DNA of 64,000 nt from JAEUHO01 sp046350655 (GTDB taxonomy: Bacteria; Planctomycetota; PLA2; JAEUHO01): NCBI GenBank assembly GCA_046350655.1, contig JAXMAB010000004.1:620001-684000 (forward strand). The letters run 5' to 3'. Position numbers and translations under genes: made by a program. Below the pieces are notes generated by a model. It searched no databases, was not told where the DNA came from, and saw nothing but the letters and a program-made list of their open reading frames with translations. Positions 8,041 to 17,129 of the stretch are shown here, piece by piece (the stretch's first letter is position 1; every line of letters begins with the position of its first letter).

Positions 8041-10599
8041 ATGTCCCGTCGTTCGTTGCGGTTCGCGTTCGGGTGTTGGGTCGGCCTCGTCTCCGGGGCG
8101 GCTCTGACCGGGTGCGGTGGCGGTGGTGGCTCGGCGGGTGCCGGGAACGCGCAGCTCGTCCAGATGCTGACGACCTCCGTGCCGTCCGCCCTGACCGGCG
8201 TGGCGTACACGACCCAGTTCGAGGCGTTCTTCCCGCACGCCCCCGGTCGGTATCTCGTGACCGGCGGCGCGCTGCCCCCGGGCCTCGTGCTCGACACGCA
8301 GACGGGGCTCCTGACCGGCTATCCCCGCCAGGTCGGCGTCTTCACGTTCCGCATCGCCGCCCGCGACGGGACGGACACCTCCCTCCCGCCGGATCGCGAC
8401 GCCAACTTCGCCCAGGACACCGGCGACTTCCAGCTCGTCGTCGGACTCGGGCCTCCCCACATCCTCCCGCAGCAGCCGCCGGCCGCGCAGTACCGCGCGT
8501 CGTACGGCTACCAGATCGACGTCGCCGGCGGCACGGCGCCGTACATCTTCCAGCAGGTCGGCGGCACGCTGCCGACCGGCCTGACGGTCTCCACGAGCGG
8601 TCTGCTCGCGAACTTCCCGCAGCAGGAGACGCCGGACGGGGCCCCCTACGTGTTCGACGTGCGGGTGACCGACGCCAACGGCCTCCAGGACACCGCGACG
8701 CTCTCCGTCGACGTCGTCGTGCTGCCGCTGCTGATCCTGACGACGTCGCCGCTGCCGCAGGCCGCGGCGCAGTTCCCGTACTCGGTGACCCTGCAGCTCG
8801 CCTCCGCGGGCGCGGGCGCGCCGATCACGTGGTCGCAGAAGCTCCCGCTGGGCCCGGGCGAGATCGACCTCGCCACCATCGGCATGGAGCTGACGACGCA
8901 GGGCATCCTGCGCAACGCGGCGCCGAACCCGGGGCCGCTGTCGGCCGGCACGTTCACGTTCACCGCGCGCGTCACCGACGAGGCGGGCCAGGCCGTCACC
9001 CGCGCGTACTCGCTGAAGGTCAACCCGGGCCCGGCCGTCACGGCGATCACGCCGAACCGCGCGGTCGGCTCGCCGCCCTTCGTGATCACCGGCCTGAACT
9101 TCCAGCCCGGCGCGGTCGTGATCTTCAAGCCGGGCGCGAACCAGGTGCAGGTCAACCCCAGCACCAACACGCCGACCCAGCTGACGCTGAACTCGGTGCC
9201 CCCGACGCCCGTGGGCGGCGGCGGGTTCGTGACGCTGCGCGTCCTCAACCCCGACGGCGGCTTCGCCGACCTGCCGAACGCGTTCGCGTTCCCGGCGGCG
9301 AACCTGACGTTCAACGGCACCCCGACGTTCCCGTCGCCCCAGTCCGCGCTCTCGAGCACGGGCCTCGCCGTGGGCGACCTGAACAAGGACGGCTTCGCGG
9401 ACTTCGTCCACGTCGGCAGCCAGAACAACTTCCAGTACGACGGCGTCACCCCGACCGCGGGCGGCGTGCACGTCATGCTCAACACGCCCGCCTCGGGCGT
9501 GTTCAACGGCACGTTCAGCCAGGTCGTCCTGAACACGGGCGGCGACATCCAGGGCGTGAAGCTGTCCGACGTGGACTCGGACGGGGACCTCGACATCGTG
9601 GTCGTCGGCCGCATCGGCGGCTCGCTGCGCGTGCGGACGTGGCTCAACCCGTACCCGGCGGCGTTCACGGTCGCGACCCCGGCCATCGACTCGAACCCGG
9701 CGTACGACCCGGGCTACAACTCCAGCGGCATCGACCTGGGCCGCATCTCGCCGTCGGACTCGGTCCCCGACGTCGCGTACTCGATCTCCGACAACATCAC
9801 GACGGGCGGTTCCTCGAGCACCTGGACCGGCGGCTCGTACCAGACGCTCCGTGGCGCCGGCAACGGCACGTTCAACACCGCCATCGAGACCAACACGGCG
9901 GTCCCGGGCATCTACAGCGTCGGCGATCTCGCGCTGGCCGACTTCGACAACGACGGGCGGTCCGACGTGTTCGTCGGCGACCTCGTGGCCGGCTACATGG
10001 GCTACAACGGCTTCGCCGGCGGCATCAACGGCCAGCAGGGCGCGGCGGCGCTGACGAACCCCGCGACGGGGTTGTTCGGCTCGTGGACGCCGGTCGGGTC
10101 GAACTCCGGCATGAACTACACCCTCGGCGTCGCCGCCGGGGACGTCAACGGCGACGGTCGCGCCGACGTGGTCGCCGCGGCGAGCGAGTCGTGGCAGTTC
10201 GGCGGCGGCACCGCGGGCCTCGGCGTGTACCAGGGCAGCGGCACCGGCTCGTTCTCCTCGGTGGCCCCGGGCGCCGGGAGCGGCCGTCCGCGCTACACCA
10301 CGATCTTCGACGCCGACTTCGACTTCCCCGGCGACGTGGCGGTCTCGGTCGCCACGAACAAGGTGGACGTCTACAAGGGCCGGACCGGCTCCCTGGGCCT
10401 GCAGTTCAAGCAGGCGCTGACGGTGACCGGCAGCCCGAAGGTCGGGCGCGTGGCGAGCGGCGACTTCAACGGCGACGGGCGCGTGGACGTCTGCGTGGCC
10501 CTCTCGTTCTACGCCGTGGACATCTGGGGCTTCGACGCCAACGACAACGGCAACGGCGGGTCCCTCGGCGTCGCGATCTTCCTGAACACGTCGAACTGA
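8041..10599 (+). CDS. Ig-like / IPT-TIG / FG-GAP repeat lipoprotein
   Basis: 852 residues; ATG with GGAGG 5 nt upstream. The lipoprotein signal ends in LTGC (Cys 25) followed by a Gly-rich linker. Residues about 40-330 hold two or three putative Ig (He_PIG-type) domains, recognisable by the GGALPPGLVLDTQTGLLTG pattern. An IPT/TIG domain follows at about 335-425 (AVTAITPNRAVGSPPFVITG). The C-terminal half carries five FG-GAP/VCBS calcium-binding repeats: DLNKDGFAD, DVDSDGDLD, DFDNDGRSD, DVNGDGRAD and DFNGDGRVD at about 447, 509, 632, 700 and 807, as blades of a beta-propeller. It is an outer-surface, probably adhesive or polymer-binding lipoprotein. A hairpin lies 18 nt after the stop. Confidence 0.9.
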   Translation: MSRRSLRFAFGCWVGLVSGAALTGCGGGGGSAGAGNAQLVQMLTTSVPSALTGVAYTTQFEAFFPHAPGRYLVTGGALPPGLVLDTQTGLLTGYPRQVGVFTFRIAARDGTDTSLPPDRDANFAQDTGDFQLVVGLGPPHILPQQPPAAQYRASYGYQIDVAGGTAPYIFQQVGGTLPTGLTVSTSGLLANFPQQETPDGAPYVFDVRVTDANGLQDTATLSVDVVVLPLLILTTSPLPQAAAQFPYSVTLQLASAGAGAPITWSQKLPLGPGEIDLATIGMELTTQGILRNAAPNPGPLSAGTFTFTARVTDEAGQAVTRAYSLKVNPGPAVTAITPNRAVGSPPFVITGLNFQPGAVVIFKPGANQVQVNPSTNTPTQLTLNSVPPTPVGGGGFVTLRVLNPDGGFADLPNAFAFPAANLTFNGTPTFPSPQSALSSTGLAVGDLNKDGFADFVHVGSQNNFQYDGVTPTAGGVHVMLNTPASGVFNGTFSQVVLNTGGDIQGVKLSDVDSDGDLDIVVVGRIGGSLRVRTWLNPYPAAFTVATPAIDSNPAYDPGYNSSGIDLGRISPSDSVPDVAYSISDNITTGGSSSTWTGGSYQTLRGAGNGTFNTAIETNTAVPGIYSVGDLALADFDNDGRSDVFVGDLVAGYMGYNGFAGGINGQQGAAALTNPATGLFGSWTPVGSNSGMNYTLGVAAGDVNGDGRADVVAAASESWQFGGGTAGLGVYQGSGTGSFSSVAPGAGSGRPRYTTIFDADFDFPGDVAVSVATNKVDVYKGRTGSLGLQFKQALTVTGSPKVGRVASGDFNGDGRVDVCVALSFYAVDIWGFDANDNGNGGSLGVAIFLNTSN

Positions 10600-10617
10600 C
10601 CTCGACGTCGGGTTCTC

Positions 10618-10662
10618 GCCGCCCGGGCGACGCGCTCCGCGAGGAGCGCCCGCCCGGGCGGC
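10618..10662. terminator. 12-bp perfect hairpin after FG-GAP gene
   Basis: Arms GCCGCCCGGGCG at 10618-10629 and its complement at 10651-10662, loop 21 nt (itself partly self-complementary). No T-run follows, so intrinsic termination is possible but not certain. Confidence 0.55.
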
Positions 10663-10792
10663 TTCGTTTCCGGCCCGCCGCCCCCGGCGGAGGGCTCCGG
10701 ACGCGGTTTCCTCGGAGTTCGAGCCCTCGGCCCCGCCGTCGCGCGCCGACGTCTCAAGGCGGAGGTTCCCCCCGCCGACCCATCGGGGGGCC

Positions 10793-11377
10793 GTGCCCCT
10801 CCGCATGTCCTGGGCCGTCCTGCTCCTGCCGCTCGCCGGTTGCGCGTCCGGGCTGACGCTGCCGGACGCGCCCGACCTGCCGTCGCCCCGCAGCCTGCTC
10901 TCCCGGGGCGGCGGGCGTGCGACGAGCGCGCCGGCCCCGCGATCGGCGCCGCCGGTCGCGGCGCCCGCGGACCGTCCGCCGGCCGACGTCGCGCTCGAGG
11001 ACCGCCGGACGTTCGACGAGGCCAACCGGGTCCGCGTGCAGTGGGGGCTGCGTCCGTTCCGCTGGAACGACCGGCTCTACGCGGCGGCGAAGGCCCACAG
11101 CGAGGAGCAGGAGCGCTTCGACTACATGGGCCACGGGAGTCCGGACCCCGCGCGCGACGACCTCGCCGACCGGCTGCGGATCGCCGGCTACGGCCCCGCG
11201 AGCGGGTGGGCCGAGGTCGTGGCGCGCGGCTACGAAGGCCCCGTCAGCGTGATGAACGGGTGGATGAACAGCAAGGGCCACCGCAAGATCCTCACGGACC
11301 CCCGCCTCGAGGAGGCGGCGTTCGCGCGCGTCGGCTCGTCGTTCACCGGGAACTTCGGCACGCCCGCGCCCCGCTGA
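10793..11377 (+). CDS. CAP-domain (SCP/PR1-like) lipoprotein
   Basis: 194 residues. The GTG start at 10793 gives an n-region with Arg and a lipobox LAGC (Cys 17); the ATG four codons later would remove the Arg. After a Pro/Ala-rich linker, residues about 75-190 are a CAP domain: NRVRVQWGLRPFRWNDRLYA, AKAHSEEQERFDYMGHG with the usual H and E, and the C-terminal WMNSKGHRKILTDP motif. Bacterial CAP proteins are extracytoplasmic with mostly unknown ligands. It is in the same direction as the FG-GAP lipoprotein but separated by a hairpin. Confidence 0.85.
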   Translation: MPLRMSWAVLLLPLAGCASGLTLPDAPDLPSPRSLLSRGGGRATSAPAPRSAPPVAAPADRPPADVALEDRRTFDEANRVRVQWGLRPFRWNDRLYAAAKAHSEEQERFDYMGHGSPDPARDDLADRLRIAGYGPASGWAEVVARGYEGPVSVMNGWMNSKGHRKILTDPRLEEAAFARVGSSFTGNFGTPAPR

Positions 11378-11517
11378 GCGGGTTTTCGGGGGGTTCGGGC
11401 CCCGAAGACCGAGCGAAGGCGATTTCTTCACGGCCCTCGAGCGGCGAGGGGACGGCATCGCCGAGGACCGCGCGAACGGGAGGCCCCGCGCGCTCGCGGC
11501 GAGCCCCGCGTCGGAGG

Positions 11518-12726
11518 TCAGTCGCCGTCGGTCGAGGGCGCCGTCCCGTCGCCGGCCGCGGCCGCGTCGCGTCGCGGCGTGCCCGCCGCGCGGTGCAGCG
11601 ACGCGAGGCCCTCGCGGTCCCGCGCCGCCTCGCGCGCGGCGACGACCCGGAGCACCTCGAGCGCGCGGCGGTGGTCGTCGAGCAGCGGCGTCTTGAACGT
11701 CCGCCGTTCGCCCGTGCGCGGGTCGGTGAACGAGAGCTCCGCGGCGTGCAGCGGCGTGCGCGCGAGGCGGCCCGCGGGCCCGCCCTTCGGGTTGACGAGC
11801 CGCCAGCCGGCGCGCCGGCCGTACAGCGGGTCGACGAGCAGCGGCGTGCCGATCGACGCCAGGTGCACGCGGATCTGGTGGGTGCGGCCCGTGAGCGGGA
11901 CGGCCCGCACGCGCGCCGCGCGGCCGAGCACCTCGGTGACCGAGTACTGGGTCGTCGCGGGCTTGCCGCGGCGCGTGTCCACCCGCGCGCGGGTGCCGTG
12001 GCCCGGGTCGGCGAGGGGCGCGTCGATCGTCCCGACGGCGGGGTCCGGCACGCCTTCGACGAGCGCGTCGTACACCTTCTCCACCTGGCCCTCCGCGGCG
12101 AACGCCGCGGACAGCGCCACCTTCAGGTCGCCGCGCGCGAGGATCACGAGGCCGCTCGTGTCCTGGTCGATGCGGTGCACGAGGCCGAACCCCGCGAGCA
12201 CGTCGGCCCGCAGGCGTTCGAGCAGCGTGTGGCGCGTCGCCATGGCGGCGCCGCCGTGGCACGGCACGCCCGGCGGCTTCACGACGACGAGCAGGTCGTC
12301 GTCGCGGTACACGATCTCGATCGCGCGGCCCGGACCGCTCGGCGCGGCCGGCCCGAGCGTGGCGGCGCCGCCGCCGTGGGCCGGCGCCGTCGCGGCCGCG
12401 CCGGCGACCGGGCCTCGCGTCCCCCGCGCCGGGGACGCGGTCCCCGTCGGCTTGGGCGCGTCGAGCCGCGGGAGGGTCACGACCTGGCCCGGGACGAGCG
12501 TCGTGCCCGGCCGCGCCCGGTGGCCGTCCACCCGCACGCGACCGGCCTTCACGACGTCCATGAGGTAGCGGCGGCTGAACGACGGCAGCGCGGACGCGAG
12601 GAAGCGGTCGAGCCGCTGGCCGCGCGCGGTGTACGCGACGTGCAGGACCCGCTCGTCGGGGCCCGCGTCGGAGGTCGGCCCGCGACCGGGAGCGGGGGCG
12701 GGCGACGGAGGACGGGGGTCCGGCAT
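11518..12726 (-). CDS. RluA-family pseudouridine synthase with S4 domain
   Basis: 402 residues from ATG 12726. A Pro-rich N-terminus is followed by an S4 RNA-binding domain (about 28-95: RLDRFLASALPSFSRRYLMD). A low-complexity insert (about 95-135) carries one copy of the genome-wide 15-bp motif. The catalytic domain has the family signature HRIDQDTSG (about 182), whose Asp is the catalytic nucleophile, and the RTHQIRVH motif. The closest types are RluD/RluC, which isomerise uridines in 23S rRNA; the exact target cannot be read from sequence. It lies 39 nt downstream of tRNA-Val on the same strand and has no separate promoter in view, so it is probably co-transcribed with the tRNA. Confidence 0.88.
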   Translation of the reverse strand: MPDPRPPSPAPAPGRGPTSDAGPDERVLHVAYTARGQRLDRFLASALPSFSRRYLMDVVKAGRVRVDGHRARPGTTLVPGQVVTLPRLDAPKPTGTASPARGTRGPVAGAAATAPAHGGGAATLGPAAPSGPGRAIEIVYRDDDLLVVVKPPGVPCHGGAAMATRHTLLERLRADVLAGFGLVHRIDQDTSGLVILARGDLKVALSAAFAAEGQVEKVYDALVEGVPDPAVGTIDAPLADPGHGTRARVDTRRGKPATTQYSVTEVLGRAARVRAVPLTGRTHQIRVHLASIGTPLLVDPLYGRRAGWRLVNPKGGPAGRLARTPLHAAELSFTDPRTGERRTFKTPLLDDHRRALEVLRVVAAREAARDREGLASLHRAAGTPRRDAAAAGDGTAPSTDGD

Positions 12727-12765
12727 GGGGCGGGGCCGATCGGCGGGGGACGCGGGGCGGTGGCG

Positions 12766-12839
12766 TGGGCGATGAAGGACTCGAACCTTCGACCCCCTGC
12801 GTGTAAGGCAGGCGCTCTGACCAGCTGAGCTAATCGCCC
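12766..12839 (-). tRNA. tRNA-Val (anticodon UAC)
   Basis: On the reverse strand: GGGCGAT acceptor arm, D-arm TAGCTCAGCTGG, anticodon stem-loop CCTGC-CTTACAC-GCAGG with anticodon TAC, T-arm with GGTTCGAGTCC, and matching 3' acceptor ATCGCCC. CCA is not encoded. Confidence 0.95.
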
Positions 12840-12849
12840 GGGGCCCCGC

Positions 12850-12855
12850 ATCGTA
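12850..12855 (-). promoter_or_regulatory. -10 element of tRNA-Val (TACGAT)
   Basis: Reverse-strand TACGAT ends 10 nt before the mature 5' end of the tRNA. It is useful for calibration because the transcription start should lie about 7 nt after the hexamer. Confidence 0.6.
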
Positions 12856-12905
12856 CCGGAGGGCCGCGGCGCGGGCGCGTTCGGCGGCCCGCGGGCCTCC
12901 ACGCG

Positions 12906-14144
12906 TCAGCGGCAGATCGAGACGCCGTCGCGGTTCTCCCGCGAGAGCTCCTCCATCTTGGCGCGGTACGCCTCGGCGTTGTCGCTCATCTCGCGACGGA
13001 GCGAGGCGGCCTTGACCGGGTCCGGTCGCCGGATCTCGTACACCTGGAGCAGCACCGTCCCGTAGACCTCGCACCACGGCGCCGCCCGGTAGGCACGCTC
13101 GAGGAACGGGAGCGCCTTGTCCGGGTCGTCGTAGCCGTCGAACCAGAGCATGCCGATCCAGTGCACGGCGCGATGGTCGTCCGGGTGCAGCCGCAGGTAC
13201 TCCTCGAGGTCCGCGCGCGCCGCGTCGAGCCGTCCCATCAGGCGGTAGCAGTTGCCGCGTCGCAGCCGCGCCTCGGGGACGCCGGCGTCGCGGTAGAGCG
13301 CGCCGGCGGCGAGCAGCGCGAGCACCTTCGTGAAGGCCTCGGCCGCGTCCTCGAACCGGTCCTGCATCGCGAGGGTGTTCGCGAGGCCCGACACCACGTC
13401 CACGTCCTTGCCCCCGGCCTCGGCGTCGAGCTCGTGCCAGATCTCCTCGGCCTCGTGGAACTGCGCCGCGCGCGTGTAGCTGCGGGCCAGGAGCCGCTGC
13501 GTCATCGGGCGGAGGCGGTCGTCGCTCCGCACGAGCGCGAGGGCCTCCTCGGCGTACCGCACGGCCTCGTCGCGGAGGCGCGGGTCGCTGCGCGCGACCG
13601 AGGCCTGCAGCAGCGCCCGGTGGAGCGCCATGCGCACCGGTTCGGCCATGAACGTCGGCGTCTCGGACCGCAGCATGCGCAGGAGGCGCACCGCCTTGTC
13701 CGGCTTCGACGGGTCGAACGTCAGGATGCCGATCGCCTGCAGGTAGACGAAGCGCGCGTCGCGCTCCTTCAGCGGCGACAGCGTCGCGAGGCGGGCCAGG
13801 TGCGCGCCGGCCGTGGCCTGGTCGCGGGCCATGGTGGCCGCGATCCCGCGTTGGAAGTGCAGCTGGATGTCGTCGGGGTCCTTGGCGAGCAGCGCGTCGA
13901 ACCCGCGGATCGCGGCGTCGAGCGCACGGGCCTGCGCCGGGCCGGAGGCGCCGTCCGCCTCCTTCAGCGCGGTCTGGGCCGCCACGAGCTCCGGGCTCGC
14001 GGGCGCGGCGTCGACGGACGCCGGCGCCGGCGGCAGCGGGACCGGGTCCGGCGGGCGAGCGGGGTCGCTGTCCGCTCCGCGCCAGGCGACGAAGCCGACG
14101 ACGATCGCGGCGGTGGCGAGGGAGAGGACGGGCAGCGCGCGCAT
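12906..14144 (-). CDS. TPR-repeat protein with N-terminal membrane anchor
   Basis: 412 residues. One N-terminal hydrophobic helix (ALPVLSLATAAIVVGFVAW, residues 3-21) acts as signal or anchor, followed by a Pro/Ala linker. Residues about 75-390 are TPR units, for example LLAKDPDDIQLHFQRGIAAT, RLLARSYTRAAQFHEAEEIW and DLEEYLRLHPDDHRAVHWIG. It ends in ICR. Periplasmic scaffold or assembly role is likely; no enzyme motif. A TATCCT hexamer (14153-14158, reverse strand) ends 8 nt before the ATG, with no ribosome site between, so the message is probably leaderless. Confidence 0.82.
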   Translation of the reverse strand: MRALPVLSLATAAIVVGFVAWRGADSDPARPPDPVPLPPAPASVDAAPASPELVAAQTALKEADGASGPAQARALDAAIRGFDALLAKDPDDIQLHFQRGIAATMARDQATAGAHLARLATLSPLKERDARFVYLQAIGILTFDPSKPDKAVRLLRMLRSETPTFMAEPVRMALHRALLQASVARSDPRLRDEAVRYAEEALALVRSDDRLRPMTQRLLARSYTRAAQFHEAEEIWHELDAEAGGKDVDVVSGLANTLAMQDRFEDAAEAFTKVLALLAAGALYRDAGVPEARLRRGNCYRLMGRLDAARADLEEYLRLHPDDHRAVHWIGMLWFDGYDDPDKALPFLERAYRAAPWCEVYGTVLLQVYEIRRPDPVKAASLRREMSDNAEAYRAKMEELSRENRDGVSICR

Positions 14145-14152
14145 CGGGGGAG

Positions 14153-14158
14153 AGGATA
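14153..14158 (-). promoter_or_regulatory. -10 element (TATCCT), leaderless type
   Basis: Eight bases separate the hexamer from the ATG of the TPR gene, so transcription should begin at or next to the start codon. Confidence 0.5.
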
Positions 14159-14206
14159 CGTCCGCGCGCGCCCGCGTCCCCGGGCGGACCGTGCGCCCGC
14201 GCCGCG

Positions 14207-15322
14207 TCAGGCGGGCGGCGGCGCGGCCCGGCGCGCGCCGGCGGTCGCGAGCACGCCGTACACGACGGTCCACACGAGCCCGATCCCGACGAGCAGCCGA
14301 CCCGCGGGCGTCGAGCCGTCCGCCGTCGAGACGGCGCCGACGCCGTGGGCCACCACGCCGCCGACCAGGATCCCGCACGTCGCGACGAACGCGTCGCCGT
14401 TGCCCTCGCCCGCCATCACGACCTGGCGCACCGGGCAGCCGCCGCCGAGCGCGCCCGCGAGGCCGACGAGGAGCATCGGCAGCGCGTTCCACCATGCGTC
14501 CTGGTGCGCGACGGGCTGCCCCGCGAACCCGGCCGAGAACCGGCCCGTCGCGGCCGCGACGGCGGCGTACGCGGCGACGAACGCGAGGGCGGCGAACGAC
14601 ATCCCGCGCGGCTTCGTCACGAGCTGCCGCGCGGCGTTCACGGCGCAGAACCCCGTGGCCGAGAGGATCGCCCCCGCGGCGAGGCCGACGCCGAGGGCCA
14701 GCGCGGCCGGCGCCCGCGGCGGCGGCCCGCCGGAGGTCGGGCGCGGCGCGGCGGCGAGCCCGCCCGCCTCCGCGGCGACCAGCAGCAGCAGGAACAGGAG
14801 CGGGCCCTGGAGCCCGACCGACGCCGGCGCGGGCTGCGTCCGCCCGGCGGTGTACCCCTTGCGCTCGAACGCGAGGCCCAGCAGCACGCCGGGCACGAAC
14901 CCCGCGAGCCCGACGAGCGCGTTCCCGTCGCCGCCGCCGAGGCGCTGCAGCATCCGGAACGGGCACCCGAGGAACACGAGGGCGCCCGCGCCCATCCACA
15001 CCCCGAGGACGAACCGCGAGGCCGCGTGGCTCCCGCTCCGCGCCGTGAACCGGCCCCGCGCGACGGCCAGGCCCAGCGCCCCGAGCATCACGCCGACGAG
15101 CTCCGGCCGGACGGCGGCGGGCCGCCCCTTGGGCCCGGGCGTGATCAGGCCCAGCGCGCCGCCGAGGTCGCGCAGGAAACACGCGCCGCACAACCCCATG
15201 TTGCCCGGGTTCCCGGCGGCGACGAGGGCGGCGGCGCCGGCGCCGACCAGGGCGAGCAGCGCCACCCCGACGGCGACCCGGCGGGGCGACGCGGCGCCGC
15301 GGAGCAAGGGTTCGTCCGACAC
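14207..15322 (-). CDS. yedE: YedE/YeeE-type selenium or thiosulfate transporter
   Basis: Polytopic membrane protein of 371 residues with about ten hydrophobic segments. Cys motifs match the YedE selenium-transporter family: GNPGNMGLCGACFLRD (near residue 40), FLGCPFRMLQRLGGGDGNAL (about 115) and GGCPVRQVVMAGEGNGDA (about 295). The family moves thiosulfate or, in the selenium branch, selenium species across the inner membrane through paired Cys. Start choice: a GTG at 15328 overlaps the GGAGG ribosome site, while the GTG at 15322 is 5 nt after it, so 15322 is preferred. No selenium-metabolism gene is nearby to confirm the substrate. Confidence 0.85.
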   Translation of the reverse strand: MSDEPLLRGAASPRRVAVGVALLALVGAGAAALVAAGNPGNMGLCGACFLRDLGGALGLITPGPKGRPAAVRPELVGVMLGALGLAVARGRFTARSGSHAASRFVLGVWMGAGALVFLGCPFRMLQRLGGGDGNALVGLAGFVPGVLLGLAFERKGYTAGRTQPAPASVGLQGPLLFLLLLVAAEAGGLAAAPRPTSGGPPPRAPAALALGVGLAAGAILSATGFCAVNAARQLVTKPRGMSFAALAFVAAYAAVAAATGRFSAGFAGQPVAHQDAWWNALPMLLVGLAGALGGGCPVRQVVMAGEGNGDAFVATCGILVGGVVAHGVGAVSTADGSTPAGRLLVGIGLVWTVVYGVLATAGARRAAPPPA

Positions 15323-15534
15323 GGTCACCTCCGGCCTTCCCTCCTACCACGGGACGCCCGGCCGCGCCCGGCGATCCTCTCGCCGCGGCGGGCCGCTCGT
15401 CGGGAAGCCGGGCCAGGGGCCCGGAACCCGCCTGCGGGGCGTCCCGGCGGCGTGGGCCCGCCTCGCGTCGGGCTCGCCGGGCCCGCGACGCGCACCGCGG
15501 GAATCGACTTCTGCGCCGCGTCGGACCGAGGTGC

Positions 15535-15540
15535 TACCGT
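15535..15540 (+). promoter_or_regulatory. -10 element (TACCGT), leaderless type
   Basis: Ends 6 nt before the TTG start of the exonuclease gene with no ribosome site, so transcription is predicted to begin at the TTG. Confidence 0.5.
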
Positions 15541-15546
15541 CGTCCG

Positions 15547-16248
15547 TTGTCGCACTTCGTGGCCATCGACTTCGAGACCGCCGACCCCGCGTCGGACAGC
15601 GCCTGCGCCGTCGCGCTCGTCCGCGTCGAGGACGGCCGCGTCGTGCGCCGCGAGCAGCGGCTGATCCGGCCGCCGCGGTCGCGATTCCACTTCACCCACG
15701 TCCACGGCATCCGCTGGCAGGACGTCGAGCGCTGCCCCACCTTCGGGACCGTGTGGCCCGAGCTCGCGCCGGTCCTCGACGGCGCGGAGTTCCTCGCCGC
15801 CCACAACGCGTCGTTCGACCGCCGCGTCCTCGAGGCCTGCTGCGCCGCCGCGGGCCTCGCCCCGCCCGCGCTGCCCTACCGGTGCACCGTGCAGGTCGCG
15901 CGGGCGGCCTGGCGCCTCTTCCCCACGCGCCTGCCCGACGTCTGCCGCTTCCTCGGCATCCCGCTCGTGCACCACGACCCGATGTCCGACGCCGAGGCGT
16001 GCGCGCGGATCGTCGTCGCGGCGGAGGTCGCGATGGCGCCCGCGCGGGCGGGGGCGCCCGTGCGCGCGGGCCTCGCGTCCCCGACGTCCGTGCCCTCGAC
16101 GCCGGCGGTCGCAGTGTCGTCGGGGGCATCGGGGGCATCGGGGGCGTCGGGGGCCTCGGCGTCCTCGGGGGCCGCGGTCGACCTCGGCCGTCTGCGACCG
16201 GCGATCGCCGTCGCGCCGGCGGACGTCACGGCCGCGCGCCCGCGCTGA
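15547..16248 (+). CDS. DEDDh 3'-5' exonuclease (DnaQ-like)
   Basis: 233 residues from a TTG. Exonuclease motifs: FVAIDFET (Exo I, Asp and Glu), HNASFDRRVLE (Exo II, Asp) and HHDPMSDAEACA (Exo III, DEDDh type). The nuclease core ends at about 165. The tail is low complexity and includes a GASGASGASGAS run encoded by short repeats (about 16120-16160) plus one copy of the 15-bp dispersed motif. It is probably a stand-alone proofreading-like or RNase T/DNA-repair exonuclease. Convergent with tonB, 13 nt between the stops. Confidence 0.85.
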   Translation: MSHFVAIDFETADPASDSACAVALVRVEDGRVVRREQRLIRPPRSRFHFTHVHGIRWQDVERCPTFGTVWPELAPVLDGAEFLAAHNASFDRRVLEACCAAAGLAPPALPYRCTVQVARAAWRLFPTRLPDVCRFLGIPLVHHDPMSDAEACARIVVAAEVAMAPARAGAPVRAGLASPTSVPSTPAVAVSSGASGASGASGASASSGAAVDLGRLRPAIAVAPADVTAARPR

Positions 16249-16261
16249 CCGCGTCCCGCGG

Positions 16262-17080
16262 TCACGCGTCGAGGACGAACCGCACGCGCCGCAGCACCGC
16301 CGACGCGACGGGCACGCCGCCGCGTCGCGCGGGCGTGAACCGCCAGCCGCGCGCCGCGTCCACCGCGGCCGCGTCGAGCGACGGGTGGCCGCTCGACGCC
16401 GCGACCGCGACCGCGCGCACCGCGCCGACCTCGTCCACCTCGATGCGCAGCGTCACGACGCCGCTCCGACGCTCGGCCCGCGCGTCCGCGGGATAGACGG
16501 GCGGCGCGTTGCCCGCGTCGGGGCGCGCGCCCTCGACGGCCGACGAGGCCGACGACGCCGCGCTCGCGGCGACGGCGACGGGCGGGCGGAACGCCACGGG
16601 AGGTCGGGGGGGTGTCGGGGGCGAGGGGGGCTCGGGGAGAGGCGGCGGCGTCGCGGCGGGCGGCGGCGCGGGCCGCCGGACCGCGACCGACGCCGAGGTC
16701 GGCCCCGCCGGCCCCGTCTCGGCGGAGGGACCCGCGTCGGGTTCCTCGATCGCGTCGAGCGAGACCTCGTCGTCGGGCGGCGGCGCGTCGGGCGCGAGGT
16801 CCGGGGACGGGTCGAGCGGGAGCGGCGGCTCCGGCGGCGCGAGGCGCTCGGGGTCGAGCGGTTCGGGCGCGTCGGCGGGTGCGGCCTCGACGCTCGCGAC
16901 GCGCACGTCGAACGCCAGCGTGGCCGGGGTCGCCGCCGGGACGGCCCACCGGGCGAGCACGACGAACGCGGCGGCGTGGAGCGCGGCGCTCCACAGCAGG
17001 GGTCCCCGGCCGGCGCCGGCCGGCGCGCCCGTCGGCGAGGACGGGTAGCGGCGGACGCGCGGGGACGGAGGGCAGGCCAC
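16262..17080 (-). CDS. tonB: TonB-family energy transducer
   Basis: 272 residues: short cytoplasmic N-terminus, one membrane helix (about 30-50: SAALHAAAFVVLARWAV), a long periplasm-spanning Pro/Ala/Asp-rich linker (55-175), and a C-terminal TonB domain (about 190-272) with PPVYPADARAERRSGVVTLR, the VAASSGHPSLDAAAVDAA helix and WRFTPARRGG. It should couple the proton motive force through ExbB/ExbD to outer-membrane transporters. Only exbD (34442) is present in the window and it is not linked. The GTG start has no clear ribosome site. An inverted repeat lies upstream at 17130-17159. Confidence 0.85.
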   Translation of the reverse strand: MACPPSPRVRRYPSSPTGAPAGAGRGPLLWSAALHAAAFVVLARWAVPAATPATLAFDVRVASVEAAPADAPEPLDPERLAPPEPPLPLDPSPDLAPDAPPPDDEVSLDAIEEPDAGPSAETGPAGPTSASVAVRRPAPPPAATPPPLPEPPSPPTPPRPPVAFRPPVAVAASAASSASSAVEGARPDAGNAPPVYPADARAERRSGVVTLRIEVDEVGAVRAVAVAASSGHPSLDAAAVDAARGWRFTPARRGGVPVASAVLRRVRFVLDA

Positions 17081-17129
17081 GCGGAGGAGTTCGCAAACGC
17101 CGCGCCTCGCGGGCGCGACGCGCGATCCC

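Noticed and set aside
15328..15330. Upstream GTG start for the YedE protein (and likewise 35039 for pyrE)
   Set aside because: The GTG overlaps the GGAGG ribosome site, so the next in-frame GTG, 5 nt after GGAGG, is used in both cases.
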